Below, piece by piece: positions 8,568 through 18,233 of a stretch of 64,000 nucleotides of DNA. The stretch is from an uncultured Bacteroidales bacterium (GTDB lineage: Bacteria; Bacteroidota; Bacteroidia; Bacteroidales; Muribaculaceae): positions 31,405 through 95,404 of the forward strand of contig UQMZ01000008.1 in assembly GCA_900542185.1 (NCBI GenBank), written 5' to 3'. The notes beneath the pieces are model-generated. The model was given only the letters and a program-made list of their open reading frames with translations. It was not told the origin of the DNA and did no database searches. The translations under genes and the position numbers were made by a program. Every line of letters begins with the position of its first letter. The first letter of the stretch is position 1.

Positions 8568-9638
8568 ATGAAAAGAACAGTTTTATTTCTCGCTGCATTG
8601 ATGACGGTATCACTGTCATGGGCACAGCTTAACAAGAGCGAGGTCAAGAATCTGACTTCCTTCTTATCGCAGACCGCAGCCAACGGTGAGACCAACGCCG
8701 CCGCCCTGGGCATAGGCGTCAAGAATATCACGGCCGCTCCCGGTCTGAAAGTCGAGAACGGTCACATCGTCGAGATCGACTGGAGCCACAAGAAACTGGC
8801 CGGCGACCTCAACCTCTCCGGTTTCACATACCTCAAGAAAGTGAACGTATCGGACAACAAGCTGAACACGCTCACTCTGGCCAACAACCCCGCACTCTAC
8901 GCCGTGAACGCCAGCCACAACCGCCTTACGGACTTTACCGTAACAGGATGCCCGCAGGTAATGAACCTGAAGCTGAACAGCAACCGTCTGGCCGAGGTGA
9001 ACCTTACCTCAGTACCCCTGCTTACGACGCTGAACCTCTCAAGCAACGCATTCGAGGCCCTCGACGTATCGAACGCCAATAACCTCAAGACCCTCAACGT
9101 CATCGGCAACAAGCTGGAAACGCTTGACGTAAGCGGCTGCCAGAACCTCAAGAACCTCTACGCCGGCTTCAACAAGCTCACAAGCATCACGCTTCAGGGC
9201 CTTGTGAACCTCGCCAACCTGAATATCAACAACAACAAGATCAAGAAGCTGTATATTCAGGATCTGCCCGCTCTGAGCACCCTGCTTTGCTCCGACAACC
9301 ACATGACCCAGCTGGCCGTGACCAACTGCAAGAGCGTAAACGAAATCTGGGCTCCCTACAACGACCTTACCGAATTCTCGGTCGACAATGTTCCGACTCT
9401 GGCTTTCGTAAATGTTGAATGGAACGACCTCACGCAGCTGTTCCTCAACAACCAGAACTTCCTGCAGCGCGTCAATGCCTCCAACAACCAGCTCATCACA
9501 CTGGACGTAAGCTTCGACCCGATGCTGACAACCGTCAATGTCACCTACAACGACATGCTCACCGACTTCCGTGCACAGAGCTGCCCGATGTTGGCTCACG
9601 TGATAGGTTACAACGAATGGGATCCTTACTGGGAGTAA
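8568..9638 (+). CDS. Secreted leucine-rich repeat protein
   Basis: 356 residues with signal peptide MKRTVLFLAALMTVSLSWAQ. About a dozen irregular leucine-rich repeats of roughly 21 residues run through residues 75-345 (units like LKTLNVIGNKLETLDVSGCQN). No membrane anchor, lipobox or T9SS tail is seen, so it is probably periplasmic or released. LRR proteins of this type bind proteins or peptides; the partner is unknown. It is monocistronic: 296 AT-rich bases precede it and a strong terminator follows at once. No consensus promoter was found upstream, which may mean regulation by an alternative sigma factor. Confidence 0.8.
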   Translation: MKRTVLFLAALMTVSLSWAQLNKSEVKNLTSFLSQTAANGETNAAALGIGVKNITAAPGLKVENGHIVEIDWSHKKLAGDLNLSGFTYLKKVNVSDNKLNTLTLANNPALYAVNASHNRLTDFTVTGCPQVMNLKLNSNRLAEVNLTSVPLLTTLNLSSNAFEALDVSNANNLKTLNVIGNKLETLDVSGCQNLKNLYAGFNKLTSITLQGLVNLANLNINNNKIKKLYIQDLPALSTLLCSDNHMTQLAVTNCKSVNEIWAPYNDLTEFSVDNVPTLAFVNVEWNDLTQLFLNNQNFLQRVNASNNQLITLDVSFDPMLTTVNVTYNDMLTDFRAQSCPMLAHVIGYNEWDPYWE

Positions 9639-9662
9639 CCTTCAACCCTCATATATTGAAAG

Positions 9663-9690
9663 AGCCCGGATTTTCTTCCGGGCTTTTTTA
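9663..9690 (+). terminator. Terminator after the LRR gene
   Basis: AGCCCGGA, short loop, TCCGGGCT followed by TTTTT; a classic intrinsic terminator 25 bases after the stop. Confidence 0.9.
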
Positions 9691-9773
9691 TTGTATATGT
9701 TCCTTAACTTATACCCTCCGGGCCATTACCGCAGGCCGGACTCGGGCATCGTTAATTAAGACATCGTCATTCG

Positions 9774-12065
9774 TCACTTGACGGTGAAACGCACCTTTGA
9801 CCGTATGTCGCCGGCCGAGGCTCCCACCAGGGCATCGAACTCTCCCGGCTCAAGCACCCATTCGTGTTTGTCCGCGTCGAAATATTTCAACTCGTCGGCG
9901 GTCAGTTCGAATGCCACTGTCTTGGTTTCACCCGGCTTCAGCGATATTTTCTTAAATCCTTTCAGTTCCTTCACGGGGCGGGGCACACTCGATTTCGGAT
10001 CGGACACATACAGCTGCACCACTTCCTTGCCCTCGCGCGCGCCTGTGTTGGTCACCGGAATCGTGATGGTTACCGTGTCGTCGGCCGAAGCTGTCGTCCT
10101 GTCGGCCGACGCTTTACCATATTTGAAGGTGGTATAGCTTAATCCGTGGCCGAACGGAAAATTAGGTTTAAGACGGTTCTTGTCAGTAAACCGGTATCCC
10201 ACGAATATGCCCTCGTTGTAAGGTATGTCCATAACCTCGTTGCCGAGTGCGTCAATTCCGGGATGGCCGGGATACTCACCCATTTTGTGCGCTCCGCACT
10301 GGTCGAGCGATGCATAGTAAGTATAGGGTAGCTTTCCGCTCGGATTGACGTCGCCCGTCAGCACATCGGCCAAAGCGCGGCCGGTCTCTGTACCGAGATA
10401 CCATGCCTGGAGCACGCCTTTCACTTCGCCAAGCCACGGCATCGCCACTCCGGTACCGCTGATGTTGATCACCACGATATTGGGATTGACCTTGGCCAGG
10501 GCCGAGATCAGCTCATTCTGCCCGTACGGCAGATCCATCGATTTACGGTCCGTGCCCTCGGCGTCCTGATAGTCGCTCTTGTTCAGGCCTCCGAAAAACA
10601 GGACTACGTCTGCATTCCGGGCTGCTTCCAGCGCCTCGTCCCTGAGTTCCTGCGCGCTGCGCCAGTCGGCGAGTTTCTGTCCGGTCACCACGCCGTTGTA
10701 CGATGTGGTGGTATCGCCCACGTATCCCCTTGCGTACACTATGTCGGCGGCGTCACCCACGCGCTTGCGCAGACCCTCCAGCGGAGTAATCTCATAGCGG
10801 GCCTTGAGCGACGAGGATCCTCCTCCCACAGTCATCATCTTGATGGCGTTTTCTCCTATCACCGCTATCCGGCGTGTCCTGCTCGGATCCACCGGCAGGA
10901 TATTGTCTTTGTTCTGAAGAAGCACCACGCCTTCCTGGCCAATCCTGCGGCACGCTTCGATATGTTCGTCCGAACCCATCGAGCCGTAGGGACGGTTCCG
11001 GTTCATCGACGTGCGGAACGTGAGTCGCAGCACGCGACGCACCTTGTCGTCGAGTTCACGCTCGGAATATGTTCCGTTCCGGATCCCTTTCAGATAAGGA
11101 TTCGCGAAATAATAATTGTCGTACGCATTCGACACGCCGTCGGCAAGGCCGTCGGTCCAGGAACCGAACTCCATATCGAGGCCGCCGCTCACAGCCGTCT
11201 TCGTATCGTGCACCGCACCCCAGTCGGATATTACCACACCGTCATAATTCCATTCCCCTTTCAGGATCTGGTTCATCAATATGGGGTTGTAGCTGGCATG
11301 TTCTCCGCGGAACAGGTTGTAGCCGCCCATGAACGACCAGGAATTTCCCTCGGTTGCGGCTGCCTTGAATGCCGGCAGATAGATTTCGTACAATGTACGG
11401 TCATCTACTATCGGATTCGATGTGTGACGGTTTATATCGTTGTTGTTCAATGCGAAATGTTTCACGCAAGTGGCCACGCCGTTGCTCTGCACGCCCTTGA
11501 CGTAAGGCACCACCATCCTGGACGCCAGATAGGGATCCTCGCCCATATATTCAAAATTCCTGCCGCACAACGGCGTGCGGTAAATATTGACTCCGGGACC
11601 CAACAGCACGCTTTTGTTGCGGAAGCGGGCCTCCTCGCCTATGGATTTGCCATAGAGCAGCGCCATGTCGGGATTCCATGTGGCGGCCAATGCGGTCAGC
11701 GACGGAAAGGCAGTACAGGAATCGTTGGTCCATCCGGCCTGATCCCATTCGTCCCACAGCACTTCGGGGCGAATGCCGTGAGGGCCGTCGGTACACCATA
11801 TCTCAGGTATGCCCAACCGGGGGACTCCCGGTGAACTGAACTTGGACTGAGCGTGAATGATCTTGATTTTTTCCTGAAGCGTCATTCGCGACAACGCATC
11901 TTCCACTCGTTGCTCCAGCGGCTTCGTGTCATCCAGATATACAGGTACGGTCGTGGGGGACGATGCTCCTGCCGGCGTAATGTCCCGCCCCATCACCGGC
12001 TCACAGCACAACAATGCCGGAACCAGCCATAAGGCGTTCACTCGGAGTTTCCATTTAGATTTCAT
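9774..12065 (-). CDS. GH3 beta-glucosidase, secreted
   Basis: 763 residues from the ATG at 12065, which begins a signal peptide with a possible lipobox (PALLCC); a further upstream in-frame ATG at 12149 lies at the predicted transcription start and is unlikely. The GH3 (beta/alpha)8 domain has CVKHF (about 200-204) and the nucleophile in VVISDWGAV (D281); the second alpha/beta domain (about 380-640) and the C-terminal fibronectin III-like domain are present. Family members release beta-linked glucose or related sugars from oligosaccharides in the periplasm. It follows, on the same strand, the DUF6377 regulator. Full length and intact. Confidence 0.9.
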   Translation of the reverse strand: MKSKWKLRVNALWLVPALLCCEPVMGRDITPAGASSPTTVPVYLDDTKPLEQRVEDALSRMTLQEKIKIIHAQSKFSSPGVPRLGIPEIWCTDGPHGIRPEVLWDEWDQAGWTNDSCTAFPSLTALAATWNPDMALLYGKSIGEEARFRNKSVLLGPGVNIYRTPLCGRNFEYMGEDPYLASRMVVPYVKGVQSNGVATCVKHFALNNNDINRHTSNPIVDDRTLYEIYLPAFKAAATEGNSWSFMGGYNLFRGEHASYNPILMNQILKGEWNYDGVVISDWGAVHDTKTAVSGGLDMEFGSWTDGLADGVSNAYDNYYFANPYLKGIRNGTYSERELDDKVRRVLRLTFRTSMNRNRPYGSMGSDEHIEACRRIGQEGVVLLQNKDNILPVDPSRTRRIAVIGENAIKMMTVGGGSSSLKARYEITPLEGLRKRVGDAADIVYARGYVGDTTTSYNGVVTGQKLADWRSAQELRDEALEAARNADVVLFFGGLNKSDYQDAEGTDRKSMDLPYGQNELISALAKVNPNIVVINISGTGVAMPWLGEVKGVLQAWYLGTETGRALADVLTGDVNPSGKLPYTYYASLDQCGAHKMGEYPGHPGIDALGNEVMDIPYNEGIFVGYRFTDKNRLKPNFPFGHGLSYTTFKYGKASADRTTASADDTVTITIPVTNTGAREGKEVVQLYVSDPKSSVPRPVKELKGFKKISLKPGETKTVAFELTADELKYFDADKHEWVLEPGEFDALVGASAGDIRSKVRFTVK

Positions 12066-12156
12066 GCGATTTTTGTTTGTTATGATGGTTAGTAGTAAAT
12101 TGCAACAGATTTTCCCACCCCCCCCAAAGGGTCTGATCAAGAATATCATGGCATTG

Positions 12157-12164
12157 CAAAGTTA
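12157..12164 (-). promoter_or_regulatory. -7 box upstream of the GH3 gene
   Basis: TAACTTTG on the minus strand; the -33 box is weak. Predicted start near 12152, giving an 87-base leader that contains a run of eight G (12125-12118) followed by TGGG. Confidence 0.5.
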
Positions 12165-12305
12165 CTATTTTTTAACAAAGCAAAAAATTGCGGTTAAAAG
12201 TAAATAGTAAAACGCGCATCTATGTTATTTCACTGAATCACAACCTGATGACGATTGCCGCATTAGTAAAATTAGTAATAAATTCTGTTTAATTTAGTAG
12301 TCCGG

Positions 12306-14018
12306 TCATGCGTTTTCCCGCACGAATTGGCCCAGGGTATGCACCCGTTCGGCGAAATCCTTCTTGTCTCCTTTGGCCCGGTTGCGCATGTTGTATCTGT
12401 AATTATAAACCGTCTGTGGCGAGCAGTGAAGGAATTCCGCGATTTTCACGCTGTCGGATATTCCGAGCCGGATCAGGGCATAGATTCGCAGTTCGGTATT
12501 GAGCAGTTCGCTCTCCTTTGGCACCACATGCTGGTCGTCTGAGAGCAGGCTGTTGAATTCCGTCACAAAGTCGGGATATATATGAAGGAACACGGAATCG
12601 AACGACCTGAACAGTTTCTTCAGTTCCTGCCGCGTATTGTCGTTGCCTTCGGTCAGGCGGACTATATCGGCATACTGCCGGTTCTTGGCCTTGGCGTATA
12701 CGGTGCTCCTGAACTCCTCCATTCTCTTGATATAGTTTGAACAGATGTTGAATACCGATCCGATATACTCCTCCTTCACATAGTTGGCCTCGTTGAGCTG
12801 TTCGTTCTTTCGCTTCAGGTCTTCGTTCAGGCGGTTCAGTTCGTTGTTGGACACTTCTATATGCTTCTTGGCTTCCGAAAGTTCGGTGTTGTACTTTGCC
12901 AGGTCCGCGCTGATACTGGCCAGATGGGCGTTACGGTTTCGCAGACGGCGGTTCTGCAATATGATCCAGACGGCGGAAACCAGCAGCACGAACACCAGCA
13001 GGCACACCACCTCCAGTCTTACTTCCATCTGATGTTTCTGATAGTGGATCTGCTCCTGATACGCTTTGTTGATTTTGTCCAGCACCCGCATCTCGCCCAA
13101 CGCACGCACTCGGGTGGGATAACCGATAGATTTGTTGATGCTGTAGTTTATGTATCGGTAGGCCCTGTCTATGTCTCCGCGTCTGAACAGCATTTTGGCA
13201 AGCTCCTCCATCGAGGCTATTTCCGCGTTGTAGATCTGTATGTCAATCGTGGCCGCAAGCACCATATATTTCAACGCCGACAGCGAGTCCCCCTTTTCTT
13301 CGCACAGCTTGGCCAGCATATATGCCTCCTTGGCGTCCTGGCGGCAATTACGGCCCGACTTCTCAAGCTTGGCCGCCAGGGACGGTATCAACGTCGAATC
13401 CTGTCCGGGACTTCCAAGCACGTCCCAGCCCCTGTACCACAGATACTCGGGATGGTCGCGCGGTATGGTATTCATGATGGAATCCTTGTAGGCGCGCTCC
13501 AAGGCATAGTATATGTTCGACCCGCCACCCTGATAAGTTCCCAGATGACTGTACAGGAATATCTTCATGCCGAAATACCTTATCAACTCGTCGCGTGTCA
13601 TGCCTGAGGTATTGATGGATCCCATGATTTCTTCCGCCTCCTGCAATAATCCGGCCCTCGTCAGCAGATCCGCTTTCCTCATCATGGCCGCAGTCTTCCA
13701 CTGTCTGTTATCGGTGTCCGTACCCAGACGCATACAGACGTCTATGTATTTCATGGCCGAGTCCGTGCAGAAAACCATGTATTCGTCACTCAGCTGGGAT
13801 GCCTGGAAGTATTGGTCCATTGGATCCGTGGCGCGCATGAACTTATGCGTCAGGTCCGACATGTTTCGCTTTTTCTGTATTTCGTATTCCTGAGCGTTCC
13901 CGAGTATGGAATCGAGACGCTGCAGATAAGATTCGGATTCTGACGCCTTGTGCCCGCATGAAACAACAACGGTACACGCCATGATGACGACAAGAATTAC
14001 ATATACGAGATTTTTCAT
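12306..14018 (-). CDS. DUF6377-type membrane regulator with TPR-like and HTH domains
   Basis: 570 residues. An N-terminal lipobox (VVVSCG) or uncleaved signal anchor leads into a helical TPR-like region (about 30-330), one membrane helix (VVCLLVFVLLVSAVWIIL, about 345), a coiled coil (about 365-415) and a C-terminal helix-turn-helix (AEFLHCSPQTVYNYRYNMRNR). This order matches DUF6377 regulators of Bacteroidetes, which are thought to sense periplasmic signals and bind DNA from the membrane. The adjacent GH3 gene is a plausible target. Promoter and 24-base leader are clear. Confidence 0.78.
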   Translation of the reverse strand: MKNLVYVILVVIMACTVVVSCGHKASESESYLQRLDSILGNAQEYEIQKKRNMSDLTHKFMRATDPMDQYFQASQLSDEYMVFCTDSAMKYIDVCMRLGTDTDNRQWKTAAMMRKADLLTRAGLLQEAEEIMGSINTSGMTRDELIRYFGMKIFLYSHLGTYQGGGSNIYYALERAYKDSIMNTIPRDHPEYLWYRGWDVLGSPGQDSTLIPSLAAKLEKSGRNCRQDAKEAYMLAKLCEEKGDSLSALKYMVLAATIDIQIYNAEIASMEELAKMLFRRGDIDRAYRYINYSINKSIGYPTRVRALGEMRVLDKINKAYQEQIHYQKHQMEVRLEVVCLLVFVLLVSAVWIILQNRRLRNRNAHLASISADLAKYNTELSEAKKHIEVSNNELNRLNEDLKRKNEQLNEANYVKEEYIGSVFNICSNYIKRMEEFRSTVYAKAKNRQYADIVRLTEGNDNTRQELKKLFRSFDSVFLHIYPDFVTEFNSLLSDDQHVVPKESELLNTELRIYALIRLGISDSVKIAEFLHCSPQTVYNYRYNMRNRAKGDKKDFAERVHTLGQFVRENA

Positions 14019-14046
14019 TTTCGCAGGGTGGCTTTGGAGCTTCTGA

Positions 14047-14077
14047 CAAAAGTATATAAAAAAGATGTAAAATCAAA
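14047..14077 (-). promoter_or_regulatory. Promoter of the DUF6377 regulator
   Basis: TTTG (14077-14074), 19-base spacer, TACTTTTG (14054-14047). Start predicted near 14042, 24 bases before the ATG. Confidence 0.75.
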
Positions 14078-14112
14078 ATCCGCGCGCCCAATCACATAAC
14101 AATCACATAAAA

Positions 14113-14144
14113 TTTGTATAGTTAATGTTTTTTCATTAATTTTG
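14113..14144 (+). promoter_or_regulatory. Promoter of the rightward housekeeping run
   Basis: TTTG (14113-14116), 20-base spacer, TAATTTTG (14137-14144). Start predicted near 14149, leader about 54 bases to the ATG at 14203. Divergent from the DUF6377 promoter, only about 35 bases away. Confidence 0.78.
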
Positions 14145-14202
14145 TATTTAATCCAAATATATGGTGTTTAATCATATATATATCGGATTGTAAAACGTGA
14201 CT

Positions 14203-15054
14203 ATGAACTATCAGCTGATTGCCGACGTAGGCTCCACCAAGGCTGCCTGGACATTGATATGTCCGGACGGTTCGCTGTCGCCTTACAACGACACGGGCAT
14301 CAACGCGCTGCTGGCCTCGCCCGACGAACTGGACGCGGCCTTCGGCCGTCTGGCGGCATGGCTTCCCGACAAGTGCCGCATCGATGCGGTGCATTATTAC
14401 GGTGCCGGCTGCGCCACTCCGGAACTGTGCGGTAAGGTGGCGTCCCGGTTGCAGGCTGCGTTCCCCGACGCCCGCGTCGAAGTCGCCTCCGACCTGCTTG
14501 GAGCCGCCCGTGCGATGCTCGGAACAGACCGCGGAATAGTCTGCATCCTCGGCACCGGTTCCAACTCATGCCTTTACGACGGCAGGAACATATCGCATAA
14601 CATTCCCTCGCTCGGATTCATCCTTGGCGACGAGGGAAGCGGCGCCGCACTCGGCAAACGTCTTGTGAGCGATACGTTCAAGCAGCAGCTGCCTGAATCC
14701 GTGCAGCAGAAGTTCCTTCAGGCCTTCTCCCTCACCACAGCCGACGTGCTCGACCGGGTGTACCGCCAGCCCAACCCAAACCGGTTCCTCGCCTCGCTGG
14801 TTCCCTTCATAGCCGAAAATCTATGGAACCCGTACATCTACTCGCTGGTGCGCCGCGAATTCGAAGCGTTCCTGCAGCGCAACGTGCTGCAATACCCCGG
14901 CGCACACTCCATGCCGGTGGCTTTCGTGGGCTCCATCGCCTGCCATTTCCGCGACGTACTCGACAAGGTGTGCGCAGACGCCAACATCCGCGTCGGCTCC
15001 GTGGCCAAGGACCCCATGCTGGGACTCATCGATTTCCACACCGCTCAAAAATGA
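14203..15054 (+). CDS. BadF/BadG/BcrA/BcrD-type ATPase (N-acetylglucosamine kinase-like)
   Basis: 283 residues from ATG 14203; an in-frame GTG lies six bases upstream. The actin-like ATPase motifs are visible: phosphate 1 loop IADVGSTKAAW at the N-terminus, phosphate 2 ILGTGSNSCL (about 113-122) and GDEGSGAALGK (about 141-151). Bacteroidetes members of this family are generally annotated as N-acetylglucosamine kinase-like and lack the longer acyl-CoA reductase partners, so a sugar kinase role in cell wall recycling is the best guess. First gene of the rightward run; its stop is adjacent to the SGNH hydrolase. Confidence 0.8.
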   Translation: MNYQLIADVGSTKAAWTLICPDGSLSPYNDTGINALLASPDELDAAFGRLAAWLPDKCRIDAVHYYGAGCATPELCGKVASRLQAAFPDARVEVASDLLGAARAMLGTDRGIVCILGTGSNSCLYDGRNISHNIPSLGFILGDEGSGAALGKRLVSDTFKQQLPESVQQKFLQAFSLTTADVLDRVYRQPNPNRFLASLVPFIAENLWNPYIYSLVRREFEAFLQRNVLQYPGAHSMPVAFVGSIACHFRDVLDKVCADANIRVGSVAKDPMLGLIDFHTAQK

Positions 15055-15071
15055 ACCTTAAGCATACCGAT

Positions 15072-15728
15072 ATGAAAATTGCCCGGACACTCACCATGAT
15101 TCTCCTGCTGGCGGCTTCCTGCTGTCTGCCGGCACGCGCCGACGAATACTGGGACCAGAAGACCAGCCTGTTCGACGTGCTGCCCGTCACGTCCGACGAC
15201 ATCGTGTTTCTCGGCAATTCCATCACCGACGGCGGCGAGTTTGCCGAGCTGTTCGATATGCCCAACATCAAGAACCGCGGCATACGCTCCGATGTGATTA
15301 CCGGCGTGGAGAAAAGGCTAACACAGGTCACCGCCGGACATCCGGCCAAGATTTTCCTGCTCATCGGCATCAACGACGTGTCGCATGGACTCACCGTAGA
15401 CCAATTGGCTACCCGATACGAACGTCTGGTTAAGAAAATCAGGGAACAGACACCGCAGACACGACTGTATATCCAGTCTGTAATGCCCATCAACAACGAT
15501 TTCAACCGATATAAGAACCTGAAAGGTCGCGAAAAGGTGATTCCCGCATTGAACCGGCGCCTGCAGACCATCGCCGCCCAAAACGGCGCCGAGTACGTGG
15601 ACCTTACCAAGGCTCTGGAATCCGCGCCCAACAAACTCAACCCTAAATACACCAACGACGGACTGCACCTCAATGGTCCCGGCTACCGCGCCTGGACACG
15701 TGCCATCCAGCATCTCGTGAAACAATAA
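15072..15728 (+). CDS. Secreted SGNH/GDSL-type hydrolase
   Basis: 218 residues from ATG 15072, with a signal peptide (MKIARTLTMILLLAASCCLPARA) that may be a lipobox. An alternative ATG at 15051 overlaps the previous stop as ATGA. SGNH blocks are present: FLGNSITDGG (block I Ser), GINDVSHG (block III Asn) and NDGLHLNGPGY (block V Asp and His). Such enzymes remove acetyl or acyl groups from glycans or cleave lipids in the periplasm. The next gene starts 3 bases later, so they are cotranscribed. Confidence 0.82.
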   Translation: MKIARTLTMILLLAASCCLPARADEYWDQKTSLFDVLPVTSDDIVFLGNSITDGGEFAELFDMPNIKNRGIRSDVITGVEKRLTQVTAGHPAKIFLLIGINDVSHGLTVDQLATRYERLVKKIREQTPQTRLYIQSVMPINNDFNRYKNLKGREKVIPALNRRLQTIAAQNGAEYVDLTKALESAPNKLNPKYTNDGLHLNGPGYRAWTRAIQHLVKQ

Positions 15729-15731
15729 GAA

Positions 15732-16661
15732 ATGAAAAGATCTATAATTCTCAGCTTAATCCTTGCGGGGGCGTCGTTCGCTGCCTCCGCCCAGGTTCAG
15801 AGTGAATCAGGACCCATCGTAATCCAGCCTCTGTTCGAATATCCCGTTGCCCCGGACTCGATACCCTCGCTGCCGGGTAAATCCGAATGGATAGTGGATC
15901 ATTTCTGGGACAGCATGGACTTCCAGTCGAAGAACACCGTGGACCAGATAGCCCTGAACGACGCTTTCGAGGTTTATGTGTCGCCTATGCGCTGGTCGTC
16001 CGTGGAAACGGTCGACAAGTCTTTACAGGCCCTGTTCAAGAAACTGGAGAAGAACCCGGCCCTCACCCTGCAGTTCACCCGCGCCGCCGAAGAAGCGCTG
16101 CACGGTCCACGCGCCATATACTGGTCAGACCCCATCTACATCCGCTTCATCGACTTCATGCTGAAGAACAAGAAGATAGACAACGCCCGCAAAGAGCGCT
16201 ACAGACTGCACAAGAAGCTGATGGAGAATTCCAAAATCGGAGAACAGCCGCAGACATTCGAATACACCACCCCTACCGGCACAACCGCGCGCTATATGCC
16301 CACGGGCGTGATAACCGTAATCGAGTTCGGCGACCCCGGCTGCGACGAATGCCGTTACGCCAAGCTGAAGATGGAAACGGACGTGACTTTCTCCAACCTT
16401 GTGGACAAAGGTATGGTCAACGTCCTTTTCATCATCCCCGATCCCGTGGATGGCTGGCAGACAGAGATGGTCGACTTCTCGCCCAAATGGCACACCGGTG
16501 CGTCCGACACAGTGGCCGATCTGTACGACATACGTACCACTCCCTCATTCTATGTGATCGGTCGCGACGGCAAGATCATAGTCAAGAACGTGGACTTCCG
16601 CAAGGCCATGCAGACAGCCGTGCAGGCAGCCGAAGAATCCAACACAAAACAAGCCAATTAA
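15732..16661 (+). CDS. Periplasmic thioredoxin-fold protein (DUF5106-like)
   Basis: 309 residues with signal peptide ending ASAQ. The N-terminal about 180 residues are helical and match the DUF5106 type found before thioredoxin-like domains in Bacteroidetes. The C-terminal domain is a thioredoxin fold with CDEC (in FGDPGCDECRYAK) as a possible redox pair and the cis-Pro segment TTPSFYVIGRDGKI. A periplasmic disulfide or redox role is likely. Between the SGNH hydrolase and the DoxX gene with gaps of 3 and 6 bases. Confidence 0.75.
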   Translation: MKRSIILSLILAGASFAASAQVQSESGPIVIQPLFEYPVAPDSIPSLPGKSEWIVDHFWDSMDFQSKNTVDQIALNDAFEVYVSPMRWSSVETVDKSLQALFKKLEKNPALTLQFTRAAEEALHGPRAIYWSDPIYIRFIDFMLKNKKIDNARKERYRLHKKLMENSKIGEQPQTFEYTTPTGTTARYMPTGVITVIEFGDPGCDECRYAKLKMETDVTFSNLVDKGMVNVLFIIPDPVDGWQTEMVDFSPKWHTGASDTVADLYDIRTTPSFYVIGRDGKIIVKNVDFRKAMQTAVQAAEESNTKQAN

Positions 16662-16667
16662 CCGGAA

Positions 16668-17162
16668 ATGCTCAACTTCATCAAACGCCTGTACATCTGG
16701 TCCACAGGATATTCATACACCAATCTGGGACGTCTGTTCCTGCGTCTGTTCGTCGGACTCATGCTCATGCAGTTCGGAGTACGGCAGATGTATCAGTACG
16801 GCAGCATAGCCCACGAGTTCCCCACATTCGCGGGGATGTCGCCCGAAGCAACCCTGGTCGTGATGATTGTGATAGAGATATTCTGCTCGCTGTGCATCAT
16901 GATCGGCTTCTGCACGCGCTTCATGACGCTGCCACCCTTCGCGGCGATGGCCGTGGCGGAATACCATCTGCTCAATTATGTGGTGGACACGCCAAGCTAT
17001 ATGATTACATGGGCCATGCCGGGCTATCTGCCCATCATGTTCATGGGCATATATTTCTTCATCATCCTGGTAGGCCCGGGCAAGATAAGCATCGACTATT
17101 TCCTGTCGCTGCACCTGCTGCACACCGACAATAAGAGCGAATCGGAACTGGAGGAAGTATGA
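16668..17162 (+). CDS. DoxX-like integral membrane protein
   Basis: 164 residues with four membrane helices in the DoxX arrangement (LFLRLFVGLMLMQFG, TLVVMIVIEIFCSLCIMIGF, an FAAMAVAEYHL region, and a last helix MFMGIYFFIILVGPG with the family-like GPGKIS). DoxX proteins are linked to redox and thiol homeostasis, in keeping with the thioredoxin-like gene just upstream. The stop overlaps the mnmA start as ATGA, so the two are translationally coupled. Confidence 0.75.
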   Translation: MLNFIKRLYIWSTGYSYTNLGRLFLRLFVGLMLMQFGVRQMYQYGSIAHEFPTFAGMSPEATLVVMIVIEIFCSLCIMIGFCTRFMTLPPFAAMAVAEYHLLNYVVDTPSYMITWAMPGYLPIMFMGIYFFIILVGPGKISIDYFLSLHLLHTDNKSESELEEV

Positions 17163-18205
17163 GGATAGCTGTACTGGTATCGGGAGGCGTGGACAGCGCC
17201 GTGGTGGTGGACAAGCTCTACAAGGAGGGTCACGACCTTACACTGTTCTATATCCGCATAGGCAACGACAACGGCGAGGGCGACTGCTCGGCCGACGAGG
17301 ATATAGAGATGTGCACCCTCATCGCGCGCAAGTACGGCTTGCCGCTGCGCGTGGTGTCGCTGCATGAGGAATACTGGGATTCTGTCATGGCATACTCCCT
17401 GCGCACCGTCAGGGAGGGACGGACGCCGCATCCCGACATGATGTGCAACAAACTCATCAAGTTCGGATATTTCGAAGAGCGTTGGGGCCATGAATTCGAC
17501 AAAACCGCCACGGGGCATTACGCCGACATCGTGGAGCAGGACGGCAGGCTGTACTTAGCCACCGCCGCCGACCCCGTCAAGGATCAGACCGACTTCCTGG
17601 CTCAGATCAGCTACGAACAGCTGTCGCACCTGATGTTCCCGCTGGGCCGTATGCCCAAACGCGAGGTGCGTCAGGCGGCGCTCGACGCCGGGCTGCCAAA
17701 CGCCACGCGCAAGGACTCGCAGGGCATCTGCTTTCTCGGCAAGATTGACTACGCCGATTTCATCGAACGGCACCTCGGCACACGTCCCGGACCCGTCATC
17801 GAGATAGAGACGGGACGCAAGATAGGCGAACACCGGGGATACTGGTTCTACACCATAGGCCAGCGCAAGGGTCTCGGACTGAGCGGAGGTCCCTGGTTCG
17901 TAGTGAGAAAAAACGTGCGCGACAACGTTATATATGTGAGCCGTGGCTATGACACTCCGCGTCAGTACGGCCGCGTGATCAACCTGCAGGAAATGCACTG
18001 GATCAGCGGCGATCCCGGACTGGAGCAGGTTGCATTCAAGACGCGTCACTCCCCCGAGTTCCATCAGGGACGCCTGGAACGTCACGACGACGGCTCGCTG
18101 ACAATCCGTTCCGAACAGGACATTCAGGGCATCGCCCCGGGACAGTTCGCCATAATTTACTCACCCGACTGCCGTCTATGCTTCGGCTCCGGCCTGATTT
18201 CATGA
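17159..18205 (+). CDS. mnmA: tRNA-specific 2-thiouridylase MnmA
   Basis: 348 residues, the usual length. PP-loop motif SGGVDSAV at residues 8-15; catalytic nucleophile C96 in HPDMMCNK and second Cys C191 in DSQGICFLG, both required for sulfur transfer to U34 of tRNA Lys, Glu and Gln. The C-terminal beta-barrel RNA-binding region is present. Unusually for the surroundings it is coupled by a 4-base overlap to the DoxX gene. No defect seen. Confidence 0.95.
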   Translation: MRIAVLVSGGVDSAVVVDKLYKEGHDLTLFYIRIGNDNGEGDCSADEDIEMCTLIARKYGLPLRVVSLHEEYWDSVMAYSLRTVREGRTPHPDMMCNKLIKFGYFEERWGHEFDKTATGHYADIVEQDGRLYLATAADPVKDQTDFLAQISYEQLSHLMFPLGRMPKREVRQAALDAGLPNATRKDSQGICFLGKIDYADFIERHLGTRPGPVIEIETGRKIGEHRGYWFYTIGQRKGLGLSGGPWFVVRKNVRDNVIYVSRGYDTPRQYGRVINLQEMHWISGDPGLEQVAFKTRHSPEFHQGRLERHDDGSLTIRSEQDIQGIAPGQFAIIYSPDCRLCFGSGLIS

Positions 18206-18233
18206 AGTCGTTTAACTGCTTCTATTGTTAACC

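Noticed and set aside
9774..12149. Longer GH3 start at 12149
   Set aside because: It would place the start codon next to the predicted transcription start and put an implausible 28-residue stretch before a clear signal peptide.
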